Position numbers and translations under genes: made by a program. Of a DNA stretch of 18,988 nucleotides, positions 1-9,472 are shown piece by piece. The stretch is from Entrophospora sp. SA101 (Eukaryota > Glomeromycota > Glomeromycetes > Entrophosporales > Entrophosporaceae): NCBI GenBank assembly GCA_958430865.1, contig CAUDNR010001780.1, positions 1 to 18,988 on the forward strand, given 5' to 3'. How positions within the stretch are numbered: the stretch's first letter is position 1; every line of letters begins with the position of its first letter. Under the pieces are notes generated by a model. That model was not told the DNA's origin. It saw nothing but the letters and a program-made list of their open reading frames with translations, and did no database searches.

Positions 1-563
1 CAAGAACTAGAATTGGAAAATTATTAAATTTAAAATTAAAATCTTTAATTTCTGGTTGGATTGATCAAAATAATGCATCACATGATTTTGAATTAGTTCT
101 TTGTGGATCTCAAGATGGCTTTTCAAGGGCAGTTTTTGAGGGAAAATGTTACAATGTTGAACAAACTGTAGTGTTGATGAAATTTAAAAAAATAGATAAA
201 TTAGTGGGTGGTTATAATCCTGTTTGTTGGAATATAAAAGGAAAATCTCCAAATGAAAGATATTGGATTGAAACAAACAAAAGTTTTATTTTTAAGATTG
301 ATGAAAATCAACTTGGTAATTCAATATTAAGTAGAGTCAAAAATCCTGAAAATGCAATACTTCATCATCAACAAAAGATTAATATAACTTTAGATAATAT
401 AAAATTTCATGAAGCATCTATAAATCCTCAAGATTTGGCACTATGTAACAGTATTAATAATGAACCTTATTGTTTTTATCAGTTTCACAGTTATAAAAAT
501 AACTTAAATCTTATAAATAGTGATAAGAGAGTTCATTTGTTAGAAGAATATGAAGTATATTAA
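1..563 (+). CDS. TLDc-domain protein, 3' end only
   Basis: The open frame enters from the left edge (first full codon at base 3) and stops with TAA at 561-563, giving about 186 residues. The pattern SLISGWID, then FELVLCGSQDGFSR, VFEGKCYN, LVGGYNPVCW and a closing EEYEVY matches the C-terminal TLDc fold: the 'GGYNP' turn, the 'F-I-F' strand and the acidic EEYEVY tail are typical. TLDc proteins are known from oxidation resistance and, in some cases, V-ATPase interaction. In arbuscular mycorrhizal fungi the family is large and often has BTB/Kelch-type N-termini; any such domain would lie outside the window. The codons from about base 171 onward are the same exon, not a new start. A possible polyadenylation signal AATAAA lies at 566-571, just after the stop. 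I see no frameshift or internal stop. The family call is firm; the specific function is unknown. Confidence 0.85.
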   Translation, partial: RTRIGKLLNLKLKSLISGWIDQNNASHDFELVLCGSQDGFSRAVFEGKCYNVEQTVVLMKFKKIDKLVGGYNPVCWNIKGKSPNERYWIETNKSFIFKIDENQLGNSILSRVKNPENAILHHQQKINITLDNIKFHEASINPQDLALCNSINNEPYCFYQFHSYKNNLNLINSDKRVHLLEEYEVY

Positions 564-1758
564 TTAATAAAGAAAAATCAATGACTTATAAAATAGTCTT
601 TACATATTATATTAAAATCTTTATTCTGATGTTTTTTTAACTATAATTATTCCATCTTTGGAATCAATTGATCATGGAATTTTTATTCATAATCTTTTTC
701 CAATTCAAGTTATACTACCCTGTATATTAACCCTGGTGCTAAACTTCGTGTAACAATATTCAAAATATGATTCTCCAATACATTTGCAAAAGGATGTTAA
801 TTTTCTTCCCAGTATATGTAATCTGAAATAAATGCCAGTATAATCTTATTATAATTTTTTCTTTTCCATCTAAGAGCAAAGTCCAGATTCTAAATAATGA
901 CAATTAAATTATTTTGTATTTTCCGTATAATAAAGATTGTGTAGGTCGTGTAACGTGATAATTTCGAATGTCGATCAAAAACAAAATTCCACAATGCTGC
1001 AGGGAACTGATTTATTCGACCGAATGATGGAAACCTAATTTCCTATTCTTGGTCTTGTCTAGTTTCAGCCGAAGAGCTTTGACTTTTTTAGTCATCACAA
1101 TGATATGATTGTGATGGCTGGCCAGGATTCGTTTGAGTAGCCAGCCCCTTTCCTAACAGCTGAAAATTGAAACTATTTGTTGATGATGATGGTTAGGATG
1201 TAAAAGAAGAGGAAAATGCGCCGCTGGCAAAAGTTATTCTGTTGAAATTAGCTAAATCTTTTGCGTGTCTTTTGTTATTACTCATTTTTGTATGTGACGA
1301 AGAGGTCTTCTCAAAAATTTCATATATTAGCGAAATGAAGAATTGTTTTTAGGAGAAATTCTTTTTTCTATATTTATTACATGTTAAAGCCACGTTAACT
1401 TATAGTGAATGCAGCGTTATTGAATTCATGCTGATAGTGGAAACATGATTCGTTGTGTGATATGATATATCACTCTAGTGAGAATTTTCTTTTGAAATTA
1501 AATCCTCAAAGTCTATTTGAAGCAATTACATAGCAAAAATCAATTTCGATACTGACCCGACTAGTCAAAATAGTTTCAGTTTCATGCATACCTAAAATGT
1601 ATACTAGAATTATAACACGTTTATTACGAAGTGAACCACATTATGTCATTTAGTGAATTGAGCTTTGGTCATAAATGGAAATAAAGGGGAAGGATTGGTA
1701 ACCTATTTCTCTGTTATTGAATGAATTTGACTTTTATTAAATTTATTTTTTTTTCAAG
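564..1758. other. Intergenic, no gene seen
   Basis: This is the AT-rich 3' flank of the TLDc gene and following spacer. I see no open frame with coding character on either strand. The only structured part is the nested hairpin region around 1061-1170, listed separately. Confidence 0.6.
1093..1146. repeat. Two adjacent hairpins
   Basis: CATCACAAT at 1093-1101 pairs perfectly with ATTGTGATG at 1108-1116 around a 6-base loop. Directly after it, GGCTGGC (1116-1122) pairs with GCCAGCC (1140-1146). A weaker outer pair, GTTTCAGC near 1060 and GCTGAAAA near 1161, brackets both. The arrangement could be the remnant of a small inverted-repeat element; no target duplication is clear. Confidence 0.45.
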
Positions 1759-2555
1759 GATTAAATTGAATAAGATATTGTTGCGTTGTCACAATTTTTA
1801 TTCACATAAAATGCTTGATGTGGAATTTATTCAGCAACTGCTTGTATCTTCACAAAAATATATCATCTTTGAAGTCTAATCCTCTGGAAGAGGCAACTAC
1901 ATTATATCACACACGAAGAAAATTATCGCAATCAACATCTGAATTAGAATCCCGAAATATTAATAATAGACAGGTTAAGTTTGAATTTGCGTATTCATCA
2001 TCAAAAATTTGAAAACTTACTATACAAAATGCCGTTTTTAAACGATTTAAAATCATAATATTTAGAGATGTTAATTGGTCCCAAACAGCTCGGGCCGGTC
2101 TTGGGAAAGTCCTGAAAAAGTCTTGAGCTTTTTCTTAAACACAAAATGTTTGTAATGTTATTTAAGCTAAACAAAACAAATGAAACTAAAACAAATTTCT
2201 ACTTCGATATTGCTTGTGTTTTTCCGAATCCAACCTATTTCGAGACGGTAAACATTTGTTCGCTCGATACACATGTAGCTTGTAATGCTAAATCAAGTTT
2301 GGGGCGGTATTCAAAAATTCAGGGTATTATTAAAATTCAATGCCATTTAAAACTATAAAACAAAGAATTGTAACTTATAAATGATATTAAGACCTTATCA
2401 TTCATTTCTCATATTGATACCGCCTCATGAATAACATTCATCCTTTTGTCAATGATGTTTTAAAGATGTATGGAATGCTGGCAACTAATTTTGTTTTTAT
2501 TTTTTTCTAGGTTCTTTCTATTGGTTATTATTACAATCTTTGTTCTTTCTGGTAA
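1759..2555 (+). pseudogene. Possible gene relic with one intron, unidentified
   Basis: After an acceptor-like 'TTCAAG' (about 1753-1758) a frame stays open to about 1878 and reads ...HNFYSHKMLDVEFIQQLLVS.... It overlaps a second, shifted frame (1815-1973) that reads SNPLEEATTLYHTRRKLSQS then TSELESRN and ends in a donor-like CAG|GTTAAG at 1973/1974. Both stretches have mixed, protein-like composition rather than A/T-run translation. A strong acceptor, TTTTTTCTAG, ends at 2510. A phase-0 join gives the short tail VLSIGYYYNLCSFW and a stop at 2553-2555. The other frame after that acceptor encodes a hydrophobic segment, FFLLVIITIFVLSG, which could be a membrane helix. The frame change near 1875 suggests decay or an unseen intron. 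I cannot name the family, and chance is not excluded. Confidence 0.3.
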
Positions 2556-3389
2556 ACTTTCATCATCAGGAAATTTTCCCCGCCGTAATACTACGTTCAT
2601 AAATTTTAATATGTAAAGTTATAATATTTGCATAAAACATTATGTAATATTTACACTCAATGTAACAATTGCATAATTTTTGTATGATTTGCATAATATT
2701 AAGGGCCGCCGTAAACCCGCGTCAGAAAAAATTTCTTGATGATAAGCAATTCTAAATATTCTTTGCATTATTTATTTTAAAGCAATTTTCTCATATAGGG
2801 ATGCTCCTATATGTCATTTAAAAAAGTAGAAAGGTATCATCATAAGCGTGCTTGTCCAAAATATGAAAATAATAATAATAATATATGAAAACAATCTCCC
2901 ATTGTATCTGTTGCTCAATAAAAAAAGAAAGGCCGTAAAATCAAAGTAGCTTGTTATCGAGATGACTTGTAAAGCTTATAGCAATTTACAAAAGTTGCCC
3001 ACCCACTTAGTATTTCTTTTTTTTGAGGAATTTCTGAAAAACTTCCGAGAAGGAAGGATTATAAGCGTGGGTTGTGGCATGAAAGAACCTAAATAGTAAA
3101 AAAGAAACCAAGAAAAAAATATGTATGTTTCACCAGGAATATTTGAAGCTCCGCTTACTTTATTGCTGGAGAGGGGATTTGGTTTAGTGAATTGCTGGTA
3201 ATTATTGGTTATTTTAGAAAACCACTTTAGAAGAAACAGTATTTGAGAAACTTTTAGAATAGGATGTAACAATAATAATAAAAAAAAGAGACAGTCTAAA
3301 GGATTTCTGGCAAGTTTAGATTGGAACTTACAAAAAATTGAAAGATACAGGCCATTCTGCTCAAAATACTCACTCAAACTTCAATTTAA
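2556..3389. other. Intergenic with short GC-rich blocks
   Basis: No convincing gene. GC-rich blocks interrupt the AT-rich background: GGGCCGCCGTAAACCCGCGT at 2703-2722, and further copies of GCCGTAA near 2582 and 2932. One plus-strand stretch near 3021-3093 reads FLKNFREGRIISVGCGMKEP before a stop; it is coding-like but too short to assign. The 133-residue minus-strand frame at 2976-3377 is hydrophobic, lacks an ATG start and is probably chance. Confidence 0.45.
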
Positions 3390-3700
3390 ACATTGATGAT
3401 AGCACTAGGGTTATTATTGGAACTAACGTCTCCGGTTGAAACTACCTCTCTCTCTTAGTACCGAAACGCTGGGCGTAAATTATTTTTTTATAGACCCAAA
3501 TTACTTTTTATTTTAATAGCGAAATTATTTTTAAATTATTTAAATTAAAATAGGTAGATTTATAGTCTTTTCTGTTAATTCTCACAAAAAATATTGAGAA
3601 ACCAAACTATTGCCAAAACTACTTTTTCGAAAATAGTTTGGACCGGAAACCTTAATCAGGATCAGCTTTGAGCAGAAAATTTTCTGGTTCCATAAATTCT
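3390..3700 (+). repeat. Interspersed repeat, copy A
   Basis: This segment aligns in blocks to the reverse complement of about 12740-12965. Shared blocks, in order, are AGGGTTAT..., a GTTGAAACTACCTCTC / GTCGAAATTACTTCTC block with CTTAGTA, GGGC-TAAATTA with TATAGACCC / TATAGGCCC, a CCAAACTATT...CTACTTTTT...AAATAGTTTGG block, and GAAACCTTA. Copy A has an extra AT-rich stretch of roughly 80 bases inside. The CCAAACTATT/AATAGTTTGG pair (about 3603-3642) is itself an inverted repeat. No ORF is carried, so this looks like an old non-autonomous element or a terminal part of one. Boundaries are approximate. Confidence 0.6.
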
Positions 3701-3933
3701 GTTTTTGGTACTGATTTACATAATGTAAAAAAAAAAGTTCACATACATATAAAACCCGCTATTTTGTGTATTAATAATATAAACCTTTATTAAAAATTTT
3801 GTATGAAACATGTATGGAGAAATGTTACCTTTATTATTATTATTATCATGATATTCTTTGTGTGTTTTCCGTGCATTCTTCGTATTCTAACATGTACTGG
3901 AAATGTATTATTATGATGATGGAAAAAAAATTT

Positions 3934-4212
3934 TTATATTTTCCGTAAATTCCATACAAAATGTATGGAAGAGCGTTCTTTCCAGGTAAAATTCTGGGCA
4001 ACTTCCATACAGTAAAAAGAGAAAAAGTGTGGTTTTTCATATTTATTTTTCACAGTGAATAATGATGATGCTAAATGCTCGTCAGAACCACCTCCGGGCT
4101 GGTTAAACAATTCGTTTTGTTGCTGATGATAATATTGAGGTTCATCGGTATTAGAGAAAGTATCGATGATGATATGTATTATTAGTAGAAGCTGCTTTTT
4201 GAATTGGGACAA
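3934..4212 (-). pseudogene. Low-complexity coding relic, minus strand
   Basis: The minus-strand frame contains a protein-like block, DTFSNTDEPQYYHQQQNELF followed by NQPGGGSDEHLASSLF, and a second block, EVAQNFTWKERSSIHFVWNL. Both differ from the surrounding A/T-run translations. The frame has no ATG within about 20 residues of the first block and continues upstream into the tandem array at 4130-4400, where each unit ends in stops. I read it as the decayed end of an Asn/Gln/Ser-rich gene. Function unknown; chance is possible. Confidence 0.3.
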
Positions 4213-4400
4213 ACAATTTGTTGTTGTTCATCATTATTAGTAAAAGAAACTGTCACTTGAACTGGATAAACACTGTCGTTGTTCGTTATTATTAGTAGAA
4301 ACTACTTTTGAACTGGATGAACATTTTGTTGTCGTTGTTGTTGTTGACTATGCAATTTTTTACCATTATTATCAGAAGTTGTTTTTTGAGCTAGGTTTCC
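4130..4400. repeat. Degenerate tandem repeat, four units of about 55-75 bp
   Basis: Four imperfect units each begin near TTATTAGTARAAR (about 4179, 4236, 4289 and 4366). They continue through TTTGAAYTGG and, in the first three, a run of GTTGTT. Read on the minus strand, the units translate to related pieces such as NNEQRQCLSSSSDSFFY and NDEQQQIVCPNSKSSFY, each closed by TAA codons. Confidence 0.55.
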
Positions 4401-5660
4401 TTGTTTTCATTTTTAACTTTATTCACAAAACTCTCAACGTTTTCAGTTCTTTTTGGAGAGCCAATAAAAATATATTTATCGTGTAACGAATGTAACTATA
4501 TAGTACAAATTTAGAAACTATCTCCAGAAACCCAAAATTTGATTGGATAGTGGCATTATGTTCACTTAGGACCCCTGAATATACTAATACTAAGAAGTAA
4601 AAGCTCACTTAGTTGCGCCACAGCACATACAGGGTCTCGTTCACTTTTTAGTTTTGGCTTTATTAAAATTTAAAACACTATTCATTATTATTATTATATA
4701 TTGGTATGGATAATTTATTTTCCAAATAATTAATTATAATTCATAAATACTCTCATTCATATATGATGATAATTTGTTATATGAATTAAATTTCAAATTC
4801 TAAATCTTCTTCCCTTTCTTGACTCTTTTCTACTACTTACTATATAGTAATATATCTCGTACAAGGCAATAATATCCACGAGTAAAAAAAAAAAGTTTTG
4901 AAAGCGCTCTGTCTAACGTTTCATATGTTGGTTTTTATTAATAATAATCATTCACAGGAAATGTTTACCAAAAGATTTCGAGAAAACAAAATGTCTTTTA
5001 AATCTAATGTTTCTCGAGCTAGTATTCTTCCCAACAATACGTGCGTCGATAATAAAAAGAAATATTTTTTTCTATATGCGTAATTAATGAAATCGCAAAC
5101 ATGTATATTATAAAAAAATTAACACGTCTCTGCTTCCAACGTTCCTTACTCTCAGATGAGTGAGTGTGTGTATTAATATGTTATCTTTTAAAGATTAAAG
5201 AAGTCAAAAATAGATTTGGTAAAAAAAAAATGGTGTGGATTGGTTTGGCTCCCTCGAATATTATTTGTCTATTAAACGAATTTTCTTGCTTATCTTTTTT
5301 GTGATTCATTATAATTTTGTTTTTTCCTGGCTAAAATGTTTCGAGCTTTCCGAAATGTTGTAATGTTTCTTTTACAAAAAAAAAACGGATTTGCATTAAT
5401 TTTGTACGTGTGAATGGAATATTGGAAGAAATTGAAAATCAAAGAACCTTAATTTTTTTTATTGTGTGAAAACAAGTTACTCTACTTGTTTTTATTATTT
5501 TCGAATTTATCAGTAATTAATTTAATATTAAATTAAACTCGTTTCACAACCACAACGACAATAATAGAAGTTTAGAATCTTTAAATTCTTTTGTGGATTT
5601 GTTTATGTGGTAAAAATAATATATATATTTCTCCCTGTACAACCACAACGTCTTTCATTT
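4401..5660. other. Upstream region of the cyclin gene, no clear gene
   Basis: AT-rich spacer and presumed promoter/5' leader of the cyclin gene. One stretch after an acceptor-like TTCACAG (about 4951-4957) reads MFTKRFRENKMSFKSNVSRA on the plus strand and could be an upstream exon or chance. The 12-mer ACAACCACAACG occurs twice (about 5547 and 5639). I could not identify a TATA box or transcription start with confidence because the whole region is A/T-rich. Confidence 0.4.
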
Positions 5661-5833
5661 AACAGATAATACATTATTATAAAAAAAAAAAAAATACAAC
5701 TGTATTTTTAATATTAATATTTTTTTTGTCTATAGACACACAACAAATAATTAACAATAATATTAATATTAATAATAATAGTATAATACTAAATTGCGAT
5801 TTTTTTAATAATAATATAAAACAACTAGCCTTA

Positions 5834-7789
5834 ATGATGCACACATTGGATTTAGCGAATTTCCCTGTAACAGACACTCTAAAGATGTTAGCCTCACTAC
5901 TAGAGAAAATAACAAACGCCAACGACCAACTAAAAACACATAATAATAGTAACAGCAATAATGAAACAATTTCTAACCAACAACAAGCCGTTACTCCTTT
6001 CACGCGATTTCATGCACGTTCAGTACCTTCAATAGATATCCATTCTTATCTCTCCAGGATATTGAAGTACTGCCCAACTTCAAATGAATGTTTTCTTTCT
6101 TTACTGGTATATTTTGATCGCATGTCAAAGAATGCAATGAAAACAACAGGGAAACCATTTTCCATAGATTCCTTCAACATACATCGTTTAATAATAGCTG
6201 GTATTATGGTTTCTTCAAAGTTCTTTTCTGATGTATTCTTTACAAATTCAAGATATGCAAAGGTATGATTGTTAAACATATTAAAATGTATCTATAGATT
6301 TAATTTTACTTTTTAATTTGGAGTAGTAGTATTTTATATTATAATAATTTTAGGGAATTTGGAAAAGAGAAATGGATAAATGGATAAAAAAAAACCCCCA
6401 AATAAATTAGAAAAATACTAATTTGTTTTCAAAAAAATTTATTTTTTTCATTAAAAATAAAAAATATTAGATAAAAGAACAATTCTTAATTTCATAATTA
6501 TTTTATTATCTTAAATATATCTTAATTTTACAAGTAATTTTTGTATTTACAAATATTATATAATATTTATATATATATTTTTATATATAAATGTAGGTAG
6601 GAGGATTACCAGTTTCAGAATTAAATCATTTAGAATTGGAATTTCTAGTATTGAATGATTTTCGTTTAGCTATTACAGTTGAAGAATTACAAAGATACGG
6701 CGACCAGCTACTTAAACATTGGGTAATGGAAGAGGAAATTAACAAAGGTGTGGTAATTTGTGAGAATTCAAGATTAACGAATGGAAATTCAAATAGTAGT
6801 AGTAGTAGTAGTATTAGCAATAATAGTAATAATAATAATGTCAATAGATGGGATAATACCAATAAAAGAACAAGACGTCAGCCATCTACTGATGAAACAT
6901 CTAGTAGTAGTAAAGGTGGGGGTTCAAAATCGTTAAAAGAAGAAGATTCAATTTACCACCATCTCAATAACAATAGCAATGGGAGTAATAATCATTTTGG
7001 CAGAGGTCATCGTAGAGAGAGCAGTCATCCAGCCAAACCGATAAGCAACACAACTTATCAAACTACATTGACTTCTTCACCTCAAATATATTCATCCTCA
7101 TATTCATCAAAAACACCACCGCAACCACCTTCTTCTATATTAACGAATTCCCCATCTTCACCGTCATCAATGCTTTCAAATACATCAATAAATGGAAATA
7201 GTAGCAACAGTAGTAATAATAGCAGCCAACAAATTCCAATAAATGGATCACCTATGCATGCGCCATTTATATCAAATAATGTGTTTAACACCCAGCCACA
7301 TTTTCATCATTTACATAAACAGTATGCGCATCATTCTCAATCTCAACATGTACGATCAATGAGCCTAGGCTCAACAGTTAAACGTGCAAATAGTAGTGGT
7401 TCATTGCTTAGTCGTGCTAGAAGTGGTGATCTTACCGATGAATTACAACAATATCATCAACAGAGACACTCTTCTCCAAAACCAATAATAAATCCTGATG
7501 ATCTCGCTTACAGAACTGCTGCCGGTGCTCCTCCGTTTGTTCCCCCGCCACCTTCACTGCAATCAAAACAGTCTTCTTCAATGAATGGTAAAATATAATT
7601 GGTTAATAATTAACCAATAATTGATTTTATTAAAATAATTAAATAATTAGAAACAATATATAATTATTTTACTTCATTTAGCTTCTTCATATCAATACGC
7701 AACTCCATCGTCATCATCATATCCTTTCTCAGGATATCCCCCGCCTCCTTCAACACAATCATTAACAGGTTCATCGTCATCATCAATTA

Positions 7790-7821
<32 letters not shown>

Positions 7822-9472
7822 ATAACAATACCTGTTAATTCATCAACGCAATCATTACCTTCAACGCCTGTCACAACTATACCACCACCACTTACAGGAG
7901 GGTTTTCAATCAATCCTGCTACCGCAATTGGAAATGTCGCACATTCAGCAGCTGTTGCTGCTTTAAGTTATGCGCGTAGAGCTTCGCTTGCATTACCGCC
8001 ATTACCACGTCATATTGCCGCATTTCATACAAGTTCATTGCCATCGCCTATCACAACCACTAACCCTACTACCAATACTAACGGTAATAATAATAATGGA
8101 ACCATAACCAACACGACGACGGCAAAGAAGAAAAATAATAATAACGATATTTTAAATCCAAATACAACGAGACGTTGTTCTGTACCTGCTTGGAGTGGAA
8201 GCACCCTATCAAAAGGTAATCAAAAGATTCTTTAAATATTTTTCATAATAATCATAGCAGAGTTAATAATTATAGTAGTATAGTAGTAGTAATAATAATA
8301 ATGATGATAGTAGTAGCAGTGAGTTAACATTAGAAAAAAGAAATTCTAATTTATTAATTATGAATAATAATAATGGTTCATCACCAATTCTTAAAAATTC
8401 AATAGCAACAAATTCAGTGATGGTTAACGGTTATAATGGTTCAGCATCAATACCGGTAGCACCAGAAATTCCAAGAAGAGGTAGTTGGGTTATAGTTAAT
8501 AATCCTACAAATCAAGCAACTCACTATCACCACGGACATTATTCTCATGGTGGTCATCATGATTTACATCATCATCATAGTTTTACAAATATAAATCAAT
8601 ACCATAATCAACAACAACAATATCATCAGCAGCAATCCCTTCTTAATCAAAATTATCAACAACAACATTATCAACATCATAATCATCAATATCAACAACG
8701 TAATAACAATCATAATAATAATCAAAATAATAATAATAATCAACAAAATCAAAGTCAAAATCAAAATCATTGTGATTTACAAAGTCGCAATGGAAACGGC
8801 AATGTGTCAAGATCATCATCATCTGATTCTTGCCATTCTTCATCGACCACGGAATCAGGCTCTAGTAGCACGGCGTCAGATACATCAGGATCTTCTACTA
8901 CTACGACTATAACTGCTACAAATCCAACAACAAGATCCATCATTTCAACTACTAAATTATCATCTTCATCTTCATCTTCATCATCATCTTCATCGTCATC
9001 ATCTTCTACAACAAACATCAATAATACTAATTCTACTACTACTACAACTTCACGTTTACCATCAACAGGATCAACAACAGGTGAAATTATAACTACCACT
9101 ACCTCTACTACCACCAATAATAACAAATCCACTTCTCCATCCTCCCCACCCTCCCCACCTTTGCCATCTTCACCATCATCTTTACCTTCTTTCCATACCA
9201 CCACCGCTAAATCAACACCTTCGACAATAACAGTAATAACGACTAAAGTCGATTCTAATATTAGCGACAATAATGACAACAAACTTAGTAATATAAATGG
9301 AATTACCAGCATTACAAATAAATCAGGTAATATTTTTTTTGTTCTTTCTTTAATTAGTTAATTAATTAATTTATTTTATTAAAATTATATTAATCAATAT
9401 TTATTTAACACACAATTATATATAAATGAAATTTATTTTTTAGATACAGAAAATCAATCAAAGAAAAATTAG
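5834..9472 (+). CDS. PHO80-type cyclin with very long low-complexity tail
   Basis: Spliced model: 5834-6262, 6597-7587, 7682-8215, 8334-9326 and 9444-9472, total 2976 nt, 991 residues plus stop. Every junction is GT-AG and keeps frame. The N-terminus reads LDLANFPVTDTLKMLASLLE. The cyclin box covers about residues 58-185: IDIHSYLSRILKYC, LSLLVYFDRMSK, FNIHRLIIAGIMVSSKFFSD, then YAKVGGLPVSELNHLELEFL across intron 1. This is the PHO80/PCL pattern, whose members activate Pho85-type kinases (phosphate, cell-cycle and stress control). The remaining 800 residues are low complexity: Asn/Ser runs, Pro-rich patches, poly-Ser, a His/Gln/Asn tract (8520-8790) and Thr/Ser tracts, with several R-R-x-S motifs. 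The start is uncertain: 5834 is the first ATG in frame, but the frame is open back to a stop at 5660, and TCTATAG at 5729-5735 is acceptor-like, so an upstream coding exon is possible. Confidence 0.85.
6263..6596 (+). other. Intron 1 of the cyclin gene (phase 0)
   Basis: The donor is AAG|GTATGA and the acceptor ATGTAG|GTAGG. Removing 334 bases joins YAK to VGGLPVSELN, a junction that falls inside the conserved cyclin-box motif and so confirms the splice. The intron is very A/T-rich and contains no gene. Confidence 0.9.
7774..7832 (+). repeat. (TCA)n coding microsatellite
   Basis: A TCA/TCG run in exon 3 of the cyclin gene encodes poly-Ser broken by Ile-Thr. Length changes in units of three bases would keep the frame. 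Confidence 0.8.
8216..8333 (+). other. Intron 3 of the cyclin gene, containing a (TAG)n repeat
   Basis: Donor AAAAG|GTAATC, acceptor AACATTAG. A (TAG/TAA)n tract at about 8272-8316 places many AG dinucleotides before the chosen acceptor. In the downstream frame a TAG at 8276-8278 blocks earlier exon starts. After it, 8334 is the only acceptor I found that joins the phase-1 donor to the long downstream frame before 8360. If the intron is kept, translation stops at 8233-8235. Confidence 0.7.
8950..9012 (+). repeat. Poly-Ser TCA/TCT microsatellite in exon 4
   Basis: A run of about 16-17 Ser codons (TCA, TCT, TCG mixed) lies within the cyclin tail, followed by Asn/Thr-rich sequence. Confidence 0.8.

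Noticed and set aside
2976..3377. 133-residue minus-strand open frame
   Set aside because: Hydrophobic, no ATG at its start, no splice context; probably the reverse reading of A/T-rich DNA.
6046..6279. 77-residue minus-strand frame
   Set aside because: Antisense of the cyclin-box exon; the plus strand carries recognisable cyclin motifs.
7692..7913. Minus-strand frame with a long Asp run
   Set aside because: Antisense of the poly-Ser TCA repeat in cyclin exon 3.
8767..9312. 181-residue minus-strand open frame rich in Asp, Glu and Val
   Set aside because: It is the antisense of the Ser/Thr-rich exon 4 of the cyclin; its composition follows from the TCA/ACT codon repeats on the other strand.
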